A DNA stretch of 64,000 bases from Streptomyces echinoruber (lineage in GTDB: Bacteria; Actinomycetota; Actinomycetes; Streptomycetales; Streptomycetaceae), in NCBI RefSeq assembly GCF_014651135.1, contig NZ_BMWH01000025.1, forward strand, positions 58,495 through 122,494, written 5' to 3'. Shown in pieces: positions 57,109-64,000 of the stretch. The position numbers and the translations under genes were made by a program. Each line of letters begins with the position of its first letter. Positions within the stretch are counted from its first letter, which is position 1. A model generated the notes under the pieces. It saw only the letters and a list, made by a program, of their open reading frames with translations, searched no databases and was not told the origin of the DNA.

Positions 57109-58722
57109 TCAGCCCCCTGTTCGTAGCACTGCTGCGACAATCGGACCGGCCGTGTCGCCGCCGTGCCCGCCCCGCTCGGCCATGGCCGCGGCCGCCACGT
57201 CGTTGCGGTAGCCGGTGAACCAACTGTTGGACACCGCCTGCCCGTCCACCTCCGCCGAGCCCGTCTTCGCACCGATGTCGCCGCTCAGGCCGGACATCAC
57301 GCCGGCCGCGGTGCCGGAGACGGCGGTGCGGTGCATCATCGCGCGCAACTGCCGCACCGTGGCCGCGGGCAGGCCCTTGGCGCGGGCCGGGGTGCGGCCG
57401 TCCAGCCGCAGCGGCACGAGGACCGGCTGCCGGAAGGTGCCGGTCATCGCGGTCGCCGTGACCGACGCCATGTTCAGCGGACTCATCCGCACCTGGCCCT
57501 GCCCGATCAGGGCGGCCGCGGTGTCCGGGCCGCCGGAGGCGGGGACGGAGCCGTCGAAGGAGGCGATGCCGGTCTTCCAGTCGTCGCGGCCCAGCCCGAA
57601 GCGGTCCTCGGCCTCCCGGGTCAGGGAGTCGACCCGCACCTCGTCGGCGAACTTCACGAACGCCGTGTTGCAGGACCGGGCGAAACTCTCCGACAGGGTC
57701 GCCTTCTCGTTCGGGGCCATGCCGGTGAGGTTGTGGAAGGTCTGGCTCTGCCACACCGCCTCGTCCGGGCAGGGCGCGGGCCCGGACGCCGTGGCGATGC
57801 CGTTGTCGATGAGCGTGGCCGCGCTGATGATCTTCATGGTGGAGCCGGGGGCCACCGCGCCCTGGAAGGCGGCGTTGAAACCGTCGGACCGGTGGTTGGC
57901 GACCGCCAGCACCTCCCCGGTGGACGGCTTGACGGCCACCACCGACGACTCCGGGTACGTCCGCACCGCCCGCTCCGCCGCCGCCTGCACCCGCGCGCTC
58001 AGCGTCGTCGCCAGCCGGCCCGCCCGGCCCTCGGCGAGGGTCAGCAGCGGGGTGTCGGGCGCGTTCGTCGCCGTGTGCCGCACGCTCAGCTCGACACCGG
58101 GCGTGCCGCCCGCCTGCTCGCCGTACTTCTCCCGCAGCGCGTCCAGCACCGGCCCGAGCGAGGGGAACTCCTCCTTCGTCAGCACCTTGCCGTCACGGTC
58201 CACCGCCTCGATCGCCGGCGCCGCCGACTCCCCGGTCACCAGCGTGTCGCCCTTCGCCCGCAGCGCCGGATGCACCACCGAGGGCTGCCAGTCGACGAGC
58301 GCGCGGTGCGTGGTCCGCCCGCGCACCACGGTGAGGCGGCTGTCGTAGGCCAGCGGCTTGGTCCGCCCCTCGTACGACACTTTCGCGGACACGGAGAACG
58401 GCACGGTGGCGCCGTGCGCGGTCCCCGGCCGGATGTGCACGTCCGTGATGTGCGCCGCCTGCCCGTAGGCGGCCAGCAGCGCCCCGGCCGCCTCCGGGAA
58501 GTTCGTGTACGACGCCGCCGTCGCCGCCTTCCCCCGCTCCCACGCGGCGAAGAACTTCCGCGCCGTGCCGGCGACCTCGTCTCGGGTCGGCGGCCCGGTC
58601 CGCACGGCCGCGGGCCCGCTCCCACCGACCGCGTGCACGAAGGTGTACCCCCCGTACGCCGCTCCTCCCACCAGCACGGCGACCACCCCGCCCACGACAG
58701 CGGCCCTGATCCCCTTGCGCAT
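57109..58722 (-). CDS. Penicillin-binding protein, paralogue
   Basis: A 537-residue class B PBP, clearly paralogous with the next gene. It has a basic N-terminus, helix about 7-26, NTF2-like domain (about 45-165), Ser294-x-x-Lys297 (PGSTMK), SCN (ARSCNTAF), KTG at Lys486, and the shared ending GGDTAGPIVAAVL. Roughly half the residues match its neighbour by eye. ATG at 58722 follows GGGGAGGAGCG. The two genes are 128 bp apart on the same strand and may form an operon. Two adjacent, similar PBPs next to a SALP gene fit a growth-versus-sporulation division of labour (inference). Confidence 0.92.
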   Translation of the reverse strand: MRKGIRAAVVGGVVAVLVGGAAYGGYTFVHAVGGSGPAAVRTGPPTRDEVAGTARKFFAAWERGKAATAASYTNFPEAAGALLAAYGQAAHITDVHIRPGTAHGATVPFSVSAKVSYEGRTKPLAYDSRLTVVRGRTTHRALVDWQPSVVHPALRAKGDTLVTGESAAPAIEAVDRDGKVLTKEEFPSLGPVLDALREKYGEQAGGTPGVELSVRHTATNAPDTPLLTLAEGRAGRLATTLSARVQAAAERAVRTYPESSVVAVKPSTGEVLAVANHRSDGFNAAFQGAVAPGSTMKIISAATLIDNGIATASGPAPCPDEAVWQSQTFHNLTGMAPNEKATLSESFARSCNTAFVKFADEVRVDSLTREAEDRFGLGRDDWKTGIASFDGSVPASGGPDTAAALIGQGQVRMSPLNMASVTATAMTGTFRQPVLVPLRLDGRTPARAKGLPAATVRQLRAMMHRTAVSGTAAGVMSGLSGDIGAKTGSAEVDGQAVSNSWFTGYRNDVAAAAMAERGGHGGDTAGPIVAAVLRTGG

Positions 58723-58842
58723 CCCGCGCTCCTCCCCGTTTCGGCCCAAGAACTGTAGGCGGCGCGAGGGACGGATGTGAGGGGATGGCCGCAAGTTGTC
58801 CGAACGGAGATCCGGGAACGGGCGCGGGTGGCCGGAACCCCG

Positions 58843-60591
58843 CTACACCCAGGTGTCCAGCCACATCCGCGAGCGCCAGTCGTCGATGGGGATGGCGGTG
58901 CCGGTGTACAGGGGCCAGAAGTAGATGAAGTTCCAGGCGATCAGCAGGACCAGGACGCCCACGCCGACCGTGCCGACGAGGCGGCGGGTGTCGGTGGGGC
59001 GTGGCGGTCCGGCGAGGGCGCCCAGGAGCATGGTGACCGCGAGGCAGAGGAAGGGCAGGAAGACGACGGCGTAGAAGTAGAAGATCGTGCGCTCCTGGTA
59101 GAGGAACCAGGGCAGGTAGCCGGCGGCCACCCCGCAGGCGATCGCGCCGGCGCGCCAGTCGCGGCGGAAGAACCACCGCCACAGCACGTAGACGAGGGCG
59201 GCGCAGCCCACCCACCACAGCAGCGGCGTGCCGAGGGCCAGCACCTCGCGGGCGCACTTCTCGCCGGCGTCGGCGGGGCAGCCGTCCTGGCCGGGCGAGG
59301 GCGACTCGTAGAAGTACGACACCGGGCGGCCGACGACGATCCAGCTCCACGGGTTGGACTGGTAGGTGTGCGGCGAGGTGAGGTGGGTGTGGAACTCGTA
59401 CACCTCGTGCTCGTAGTGCCACAGGCTGCGCAGCCAGTCCGGCAGCCAGGTGAAGCGGCCGCCCTTGCCGTCGGTCGCGGCCCAGTCGCGGAAGTAGCCG
59501 CCGCTGCCGTCGGTGGGGGAGAGGATCCAGCCCAGCCAGGACAGCAGGTAGACGGCGAGCGCGACCGGGACCGTGGCGAGGAACGTCAGGCCGGTGTCGT
59601 ACTTCAGCACCGCCGCGTACGGGCGGCTCGCGCCCGCCACCTTCCGGCTGCCGACGTCCCACAGCAGGGCCAGCACGCAGAACGCGGCCAGGAAGTACAG
59701 GCCGTTCCACTTCGTGCCGACGGCCAGGCCCAGCAGCACGCCCGCCCCCCAGCGCCACGGGCGCCGGCCCAGGCGCAGGGTGTCGGCGGTGTGCGCGTCG
59801 GGCCGCACCCGCCCGTCCGCGTCCACCGGGAGCGCCGCCGCCAGTCGGGCGCGCGCCCGGTCCCGGTCGATCAGCAGGCACCCGAACGCGCCCAGCACGA
59901 AGAACTCCAGCACCCCGTCCAGCAGCGAGGTACGGCTCATCACGAACGCCAGGCCGTCCACCGCCATCAGCGCCCCGGCCAGGCAGCCGAGGAACGTCGA
60001 GCGGAACAGGCGGCGCCCGATGCGGCACAGCATCAGCACCGACAGGGTGCCGAGCAGCGCCGTCATGAAGCGCCAGCCGAACGGGTCGAACCCGAAGACC
60101 AGCTCGCCCAGCCCGATGACGTACTTGCCGACCGGCGGGTGCACGACGTACGCGGCGTCGGTGGGGACCGCGAGGTGGCCGTGCGTCTGCAGGACCAGGT
60201 TGTTGGCGTTCTTGTCCCAGTTGACCTCGAACCCGCGGTGGACGAGCGCCCAGGCGTCCTTGGCGTAGTACGTCTCGTCGAATATCACCGCCCGGGGACT
60301 GCCCAGGTGGTAGAACCGCACCAGCCCGGCCACCAGGGTGACGAGCAGCGGCCCGCCCCACCCCGACCAGCGGGTGATCCGCTCGGCCAGGCGCGGGGAG
60401 ACGCCCAGTGTCTGCCACAGCCGCGGGCCGGGCCGGGTGTAGGGCGGCACCAGCTTCTCGCGGACGTCGCGGTGCGGCCCCGCCGGGTGCGGTACGTAGC
60501 CGAAGCGGCGCAGCCGCCGCTGCCACGACGGCCGCTCGTCGTGCGGGGCCGGCCCCTGCCGGGTGTCCGTGGAAGACGCGGTACTGGTCAC
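58843..60591 (-). CDS. pmt: Protein O-mannosyltransferase
   Basis: A 582-residue polytopic membrane enzyme (GT39) that moves mannose from polyprenyl-phosphate mannose to Ser/Thr of exported proteins. The first loop carries the catalytic Asp-Glu in VIFDETYYAKDAWAL near 102-117, and a VHPPVGKYVIGLGE loop follows. About ten hydrophobic segments are visible, ending with WFLYQERTIFYFY, typical of bacterial Pmt. In S. coelicolor pmt is needed for phage phiC31 infection and affects antibiotic sensitivity. GTG at 60591 is preceded by TACGAT at six bases, so the transcript should be leaderless. Divergent from rsmI. Confidence 0.95.
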   Translation of the reverse strand: MTSTASSTDTRQGPAPHDERPSWQRRLRRFGYVPHPAGPHRDVREKLVPPYTRPGPRLWQTLGVSPRLAERITRWSGWGGPLLVTLVAGLVRFYHLGSPRAVIFDETYYAKDAWALVHRGFEVNWDKNANNLVLQTHGHLAVPTDAAYVVHPPVGKYVIGLGELVFGFDPFGWRFMTALLGTLSVLMLCRIGRRLFRSTFLGCLAGALMAVDGLAFVMSRTSLLDGVLEFFVLGAFGCLLIDRDRARARLAAALPVDADGRVRPDAHTADTLRLGRRPWRWGAGVLLGLAVGTKWNGLYFLAAFCVLALLWDVGSRKVAGASRPYAAVLKYDTGLTFLATVPVALAVYLLSWLGWILSPTDGSGGYFRDWAATDGKGGRFTWLPDWLRSLWHYEHEVYEFHTHLTSPHTYQSNPWSWIVVGRPVSYFYESPSPGQDGCPADAGEKCAREVLALGTPLLWWVGCAALVYVLWRWFFRRDWRAGAIACGVAAGYLPWFLYQERTIFYFYAVVFLPFLCLAVTMLLGALAGPPRPTDTRRLVGTVGVGVLVLLIAWNFIYFWPLYTGTAIPIDDWRSRMWLDTWV

Positions 60592-60597
60592 CGCGCC

Positions 60598-60603
60598 ATC
60601 GTA
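60598..60603 (-). promoter_or_regulatory. -10 element of pmt (leaderless type)
   Basis: Minus strand TACGAT (60603-60598), six bases, GTG 60591; no Shine-Dalgarno in between. Confidence 0.5.
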
Positions 60604-60699
60604 GGGAACGCCGCTGTGTACGTCCCCCGCACGGGGGAGGAAGCGGTGGAGGAAGCGGAGGAATGCGTGGGGCGGGTGGCTCCGGACGGGTGTCCGGGT

Positions 60700-60730
60700 G
60701 GGCTGCCCGTCGACCGGTTCTGCTTCGAGG
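60700..60730 (+). repeat. 31-bp copy of an internal rsmI segment
   Basis: These 31 bases are identical to 61212-61242 inside rsmI, which encode LPVDRFCFE. The copy lies in the gap upstream of rsmI, 482-512 bp away from its source, in a stretch without a supported gene. Confidence 0.9.
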
Positions 60731-60836
60731 TGCCGTGCGGTTCGCCCGCGGCTTCCGCCGGATGCCGTGCGGGCGGAGGGGTGGCTGCCGCGAGGTGGCG
60801 TGCGAGGAGAGGGGCGGCTCCTGCGAGGATGGGGGC

Positions 60837-61778
60837 GTGAGCGGAACCCTCGTCCTGGCAGGCACCCCCATCGGCGACGTCGCGGACGCGCCGCCCCGGC
60901 TGGCCGAGGAGCTGGCCGGCGCGGACGTCGTCGCCGCGGAGGACACCCGGCGGCTGCGGCGGCTGGCGCAGGCGCTGGGGGTCACCCCCCGGGGGCGCGT
61001 GGTGTCGTACTTCGAGGGCAACGAGTCCGCGCGCACCCCGGAACTGGTTGAGGAACTGCTGGGTGGCGCCCGGGTGCTGCTGGTCACCGACGCGGGCATG
61101 CCGTCGGTGTCCGACCCCGGCTACCGGCTGGTCGCGGCGGCGGTGGAGCGGGACATCCGGGTCACCGCGGTGCCCGGCCCGTCCGCCGTGCTCACCGCGC
61201 TCGCGCTGTCGGGGCTGCCCGTCGACCGGTTCTGCTTCGAGGGGTTCCTGCCGCGCAAGGCGGGCGAGCGGCTGACACGGCTGCGCGAGGTCGCCGCCGA
61301 GCGGCGCACCCTGGTCTACTTCGAGGCCCCGCACCGCCTCGACGACACCCTCGCCGCCATGGCCGAGGTGTTCGGCGCCGGCCGGCGTGCCGCCGTCTGC
61401 CGGGAGCTGACCAAGACCTACGAGGAGGTCCGGCGCGGCCCGCTGGGCGAGCTGGCGGCCTGGGCCGCGCAGGGCGTGCGCGGCGAGATCACCGTCGTGG
61501 TCGAGGGCGCGCCGGAGCCGGGCGCCGAGGACGTGGACGCCGAGGAGCTGGTACGCCGGGTGCGCGCCCGCGAGGAGGCCGGCGAGCGCCGCAAGGAGGC
61601 CATCGCCGCGGTCGCCGCCGAGGCCGGGCTGCCCAAGCGCGAGGTGTTCGACGCGGTGGTCGCGGCGAAGAACGCGGGGCGCGAGGACGCGGGGCGGGGA
61701 AGCGCGGGGCTCGAGAACGCGGGGCGTGAGGATGCGGGGCAGGCAAGCGCGGGGCGCGGGAACGTGGGGCGCGGGTGA
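60837..61778 (+). CDS. rsmI: 16S rRNA (cytidine-1402 2'-O)-methyltransferase
   Basis: A 313-residue cytoplasmic SAM-dependent enzyme of the tetrapyrrole-methylase fold, which methylates C1402 of 16S rRNA. Conserved points are LVLAGTPIGDVADAP at the start, AAEDTRRLRRL near 34, LVTDAGMPSVSDPGYRLV near 82-99, VPGPSAVLTALALSGLP near 111, and ELTKTYEEVRRG near 190. The last 40 residues are an extra tail with a 15-residue repeat (NAGREDAGRGSAGLE, then a variant). GTG at 60837 opens directly at the conserved block; GAGGAT six bases upstream looks like a leaderless -10. Confidence 0.93.
   Translation: MSGTLVLAGTPIGDVADAPPRLAEELAGADVVAAEDTRRLRRLAQALGVTPRGRVVSYFEGNESARTPELVEELLGGARVLLVTDAGMPSVSDPGYRLVAAAVERDIRVTAVPGPSAVLTALALSGLPVDRFCFEGFLPRKAGERLTRLREVAAERRTLVYFEAPHRLDDTLAAMAEVFGAGRRAAVCRELTKTYEEVRRGPLGELAAWAAQGVRGEITVVVEGAPEPGAEDVDAEELVRRVRAREEAGERRKEAIAAVAAEAGLPKREVFDAVVAAKNAGREDAGRGSAGLENAGREDAGQASAGRGNVGRG
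61671..61778 (+). repeat. 45-bp repeats in the rsmI tail
   Basis: Units at 61671-61715 and 61716-61760, with a partial third, each made of three 15-bp subunits around gcggggc. They encode the variable C-terminal tail of RsmI and keep the frame. Confidence 0.8.
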
Positions 61779-62080
61779 GGGAATTCGCGCTCCCGCGCGC
61801 CCTTCTGCACATGCCTGTGTGTGATGTGGGCGCACCTCTGTGAAAAAGACGCGGAAACCCTTTTGAGCGGGGTTCTCCTCTCCTGAGCGTGCACCCCATG
61901 AGCAGGCAAAAGACCGGTGCCGAAAGCAAAGTCGCGAGCCCTCCCGCGGAGCCCGTGACAAAGAAATTCCAAACAGGCTCCCATACTTTCCAGGACGAGT
62001 GCATTTCCGGCTGCGGAAGCGTCAACTGGATTGAGGGGACACACCGTTCCCGGACAGTCCAGCGGACGTGAGGAGTTCGC
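61779..62080. other. AT-richer leader before the zinc-ribbon gene
   Basis: 302 bp with visibly lower GC than the neighbours. A 57-codon frame (61898-62071) exists, but it lacks a ribosome site and its codon choice is atypical (many A/T third positions), so I do not call it a gene. Small hairpins such as aaccc...gggtt near 61855-61876 occur. It may be a long 5' leader or regulatory RNA of the next gene. Confidence 0.4.
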
Positions 62081-62467
62081 ATGAGGGAGACCGCAGTCGC
62101 GCACGAGTCGTACTCCTTCGCCTGCATGCGCTGCGGGCACGGCTGGGAGCAGTCGTACGACATAGAGCACCACACGGACGGCGACGGCAACGAGTTCGTG
62201 CTGTACGTCACGGACGGCCGCGTCGTGCCGTCCCCGCTGCGCCGGCCCGCCTGCCGGAACTGCGACGGCCGCGTCCTGCGCATCATGCGCGCCGGCCAGG
62301 TGGCGTCCGCGCAGCTCCACCAGCACGCACAGCGCCCGGCCGGCCCCGTGGTGGCCCCGGTGCCCGGAGCGCCGTCCGGGGAGGAGACGGCGGCCGGGCA
62401 CCGGGACGGGCACCACCACTGGCACCTGTCCGACCTGCTGCACCCCTTCCAGCACCGGGCGGGCTGA
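62081..62467 (+). CDS. Zinc-ribbon protein of unknown function
   Basis: A 128-residue soluble protein with two CxxC pairs (Cys15/Cys18 and Cys58/Cys61) that can hold one zinc. Between them is a beta-rich stretch (WEQSYDIEHHTDGDGNEFVLYVTDGR). The C-terminal third is disordered and His-rich (HRDGHHHWHL). No catalytic motif is seen. ATG at 62081 follows GAGGAG. It lies between rsmI and tatD on the same strand, behind an unusual AT-richer leader. Role unknown; nucleic-acid or metal binding are possibilities. Confidence 0.8.
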   Translation: MRETAVAHESYSFACMRCGHGWEQSYDIEHHTDGDGNEFVLYVTDGRVVPSPLRRPACRNCDGRVLRIMRAGQVASAQLHQHAQRPAGPVVAPVPGAPSGEETAAGHRDGHHHWHLSDLLHPFQHRAG

Positions 62468-62586
62468 GCCGGGTACGGCGCCGGCGGGGCGGTTCCGGTG
62501 CGGGGTGGGCCGGTTCCGGTACGAGGACCCGGCCGGGCGGTCCCGGTGCGGGCCGGGCGCCGGGCGGGGCGGGCATGCGCCTTCCG

Positions 62587-62592
62587 TAGGAT
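62587..62592 (+). promoter_or_regulatory. -10 element of tatD (leaderless type)
   Basis: TAGGAT, six bases, ATG 62599. GGGG in the gap is a weak Shine-Dalgarno at best. Confidence 0.5.
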
Positions 62593-62598
62593 CGGGGC

Positions 62599-63498
62599 AT
62601 GCCTTCCCACACCGACCCGCCGCCGCTCCCGGAGCCCCTCCGGGTCCCCGTCGCCGACTCCCACACCCACCTCGACATGCAGTCCGGCACGGTCGAGGAG
62701 GGCCTGGCCAAGGCGGCCTCGGTGGGCGTGACGACGGTCGTGCAGGTCGGCTGCGACCTGAACGGCTCCCGCTGGGCGGCGCAGATCGCGGAGCGCCACG
62801 ACGCCGTCCACGCCACGGTCGCGCTGCACCCGAACGAAGCCCCCCGCATCGTGCACGGGGATCCTGGGGGCACCTCCCAGCCCCCTGGGGCTGGGGGAGG
62901 CTGGTCCAGGCAGGGTGCCCGCGAGCCCGGCGGCGACGCGGCCCTGGACGACGCGCTCGCCGAGATCGACCGGCTGGCCGCGCTGCCGCAGGTCAAGGGC
63001 GTCGGCGAGACCGGCCTGGACTACTTCCGCACCGGGGAGGAGGGCAAGGCGGCCCAGGAGAGGTCCTTCCGCGCCCACATCGAGATCGCCAAGCGGCACG
63101 GCAAGACCCTCGTCATCCACGACCGCGACGCCCACGCCGACGTGCTGCGCATCCTGAAGGAGGAGGGCGCCCCCGAGCGCACCGTCTTCCACTGCTACTC
63201 CGGCGACGCGGAGATGGCCCGGGTGTGCGCCCGCGCCGGCTACTTCATGTCCTTCGCCGGCAACGTCACCTTCAAGAACGCCCAGAACCTGCGCGACGCC
63301 CTCGCCGTGGCCCCGCTGGAGCTGATCCTGGTGGAGACCGACGCGCCGTTCCTGACGCCGGTACCCTACCGCGGACGGCCCAACGCCCCCTACCTCGTCC
63401 CGGTCACGGTACGGGCCATGGCCGCCGTGCGCGGCGTCGACGAGGACACGCTGGCGACCGCCCTCGCGGCCAACACGGCACGCGCCTTCGACTACTGA
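62599..63498 (+). CDS. tatD: TatD-family metal-dependent nuclease
   Basis: A 299-residue cytoplasmic TIM-barrel nuclease of the TatD/YcfH family with 3'-5' exonuclease activity. Metal ligands seen are His22 and His24 (DSHTHLD), Glu137 (GVGETGLDYF), the His in LVIHDRDAH, the His of VFHCYSGD and the Asp of ETDAPFLTP. ATG at 62599 fits the family start. Between LHPNEAPRIVHGD and WSRQGAREPGG there is an unusual GGTSQPPGAGG insertion, encoded by a hairpin-forming repeat at 62863-62904. The insertion is in frame, in the loop after the first barrel strands, so the enzyme is probably still active. Confidence 0.93.
   Translation: MPSHTDPPPLPEPLRVPVADSHTHLDMQSGTVEEGLAKAASVGVTTVVQVGCDLNGSRWAAQIAERHDAVHATVALHPNEAPRIVHGDPGGTSQPPGAGGGWSRQGAREPGGDAALDDALAEIDRLAALPQVKGVGETGLDYFRTGEEGKAAQERSFRAHIEIAKRHGKTLVIHDRDAHADVLRILKEEGAPERTVFHCYSGDAEMARVCARAGYFMSFAGNVTFKNAQNLRDALAVAPLELILVETDAPFLTPVPYRGRPNAPYLVPVTVRAMAAVRGVDEDTLATALAANTARAFDY
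62863..62904. repeat. Hairpin (REP-like) element inside tatD
   Basis: cctcccagcccc (62873-62884) pairs imperfectly with ggggctgggggagg (62887-62900), preceded by cctgggggca. This resembles a short palindromic element I have often seen scattered through Streptomyces genomes. It sits inside the tatD coding region. Confidence 0.7.
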
Positions 63499-63755
63499 CG
63501 GCTACCGGCGGCCATCGACGGCCACTGACGACGACTGACGACCACGGACGGCGACTGACCGACTCCGGCGGACCGGCGTGCAGGCGCCCCGGCAGAGGTG
63601 CTCTCCCACCGGATCGTCACGCCAAGTAGCTGTGCCGCTTTGGAGAGTGACCGGCGCTCCGCTAGGTTCTGGGATCCGATCCGGGCCCTTTTCGGACCCT
63701 TCCGGCCCTTTCGGGCCTCTTCCGGACCCCTTCGGCCCCCTTGGAGCGTGTCGGC
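63499..63755. other. Gap between tatD and the last gene
   Basis: The first part (63499-63570) contains repeats of ggc(c/g)actgacgacgactgacg type. At 63690-63740 a series of ttccggccctttcgg-type repeats could form hairpins. A possible -10 TAGGTT lies at 63662-63667. No known riboswitch was recognised. Confidence 0.4.
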
Positions 63756-64000
63756 GTGAGCAACTCGCCCTACGAGACGCGGTACGGGACGGCGTACGGA
63801 CCGCACGAACCGCACGGACCGTACGGACCGCACGACCCGGGTGCCGGCCCGGCGCCCCGCCCGCCCGTCGACCTCCGCACCGCCGCGACGCCGGGCCACG
63901 GGGGCCACGGCGTCTTCGCGCCGCCCCCGCCGCGCGGAGGCCACGGCGGCGCCCCCGCCGACGGGGCGGCCCCCCGGCCGGCGGACGGCGGGCCGGCCGG
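63756..64000 (+). CDS. 5' part of a gene cut by the window end
   Basis: GTG at 63756 with GGAG ten bases upstream. The frame stays open to the edge (81 codons). The visible part is low-complexity: SNSPYETRYGTAYGPH, then HEPHGPYGPH repeats and a Pro/Gly/His/Ala-rich stretch. That looks like a cytoplasmic or disordered N-terminal tail. By synteny with S. coelicolor I would expect a resuscitation-promoting-factor-like (G5/DUF348) protein here, but the visible part cannot confirm it. Confidence 0.55.
   Translation, partial: MSNSPYETRYGTAYGPHEPHGPYGPHDPGAGPAPRPPVDLRTAATPGHGGHGVFAPPPPRGGHGGAPADGAAPRPADGGPA

Noticed and set aside
61898..62071. 57-codon frame before the zinc-ribbon gene
   Set aside because: No ribosome site or -10 at the right place, and codon use unlike other genes here. 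Kept as a possible leader instead.
63570..63755. Riboswitch (c-di-AMP type) before the last gene
   Set aside because: Rpf-type genes can have one, but I could not find the conserved core; only simple repeats are seen.

Overview
The window is very GC-rich, uses GTG starts freely, and has tight 4-base start/stop overlaps. It carries families typical of Streptomyces: HrdD, SsgA-like protein, SepX/GlpR, protein O-mannosyltransferase, XRE plus DUF397 pairs and DUF6227. From memory, gene order matches the S. coelicolor chromosome core from hrdD (SCO3202) down to the pmt region (SCO3154). The stretch from mscL to sepX also recalls M. tuberculosis Rv0985c-Rv0996. These parallels were not checked by search. 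I see no prophage, plasmid or transposase gene.

Layout. 1-6.6 kb: MarR regulator divergent from an extradiol dioxygenase, the sigma factor gene hrdD with a consensus SigR promoter, and a WYL regulator divergent from a drug-efflux MFS gene. 7.0-11.3 kb: fructose operon fruR-fruK-(small ORF)-fruA closed by a hairpin. 11.5-21.2 kb: mostly minus-strand housekeeping and envelope genes (DUF6227, L,D-transpeptidase lipoprotein, P1 peptidase, mscL, SAF-domain protein, MTA phosphorylase, a Ruc/FmdB zinc-ribbon gene under SigR and CIRCE elements, MFS, K+/H+ antiporter). 21.8-24.7 kb: penicillin-acylase-type Ntn hydrolase. 24.9-31.2 kb: 5-FTHF cyclo-ligase divergent from galU-glp(moeA)-moaC-mog-rimJ, then sepX; this mixes molybdenum-cofactor genes with the Glp/GlpR division pair. 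31.26 kb: tRNA-Ala(CGC). 31.8-44.2 kb: GNAT and xth, a MerR-controlled monooxygenase/hydrolase/SDR operon, tricorn protease, TetR plus MMPL exporter. 44.3-46.2 kb: ATPase/XRE/DUF397 regulatory module with a duplicated DUF397. 46.2-51.6 kb: YbaK, EamA transporter, small proteins, an ECF sigma factor with its partner, DUF1876, beta-lactamase-fold hydrolase. 51.8-54.5 kb: ECF metal transporter with a Nur box, so probably nickel. 54.7-60.6 kb: ssgE, two paralogous penicillin-binding proteins, pmt. 60.8-64 kb: rsmI, a zinc-ribbon protein, tatD and the start of another gene.

Working together. Several genes serve growth and sporulation-linked envelope work: sepX/glp, ssgE, two PBPs, L,D-transpeptidase, pmt and mscL. 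Stress control is visible directly in DNA: SigR-type GGGAAT-N18-GTT promoters precede hrdD and the Ruc gene, and the latter also has two CIRCE operators. Many genes have a TANNNT -10 hexamer exactly 6-7 bases before the start codon and little or no Shine-Dalgarno sequence, which predicts leaderless mRNAs.

A second theme is short tandem repeats. Units of 8, 9, 12, 15, 16 and 43 bp occur in linkers, at gene ends and in spacers. Several are copies of the adjacent gene's own end, as at the PBP, 5-FTHF cyclo-ligase and DUF1876 genes.
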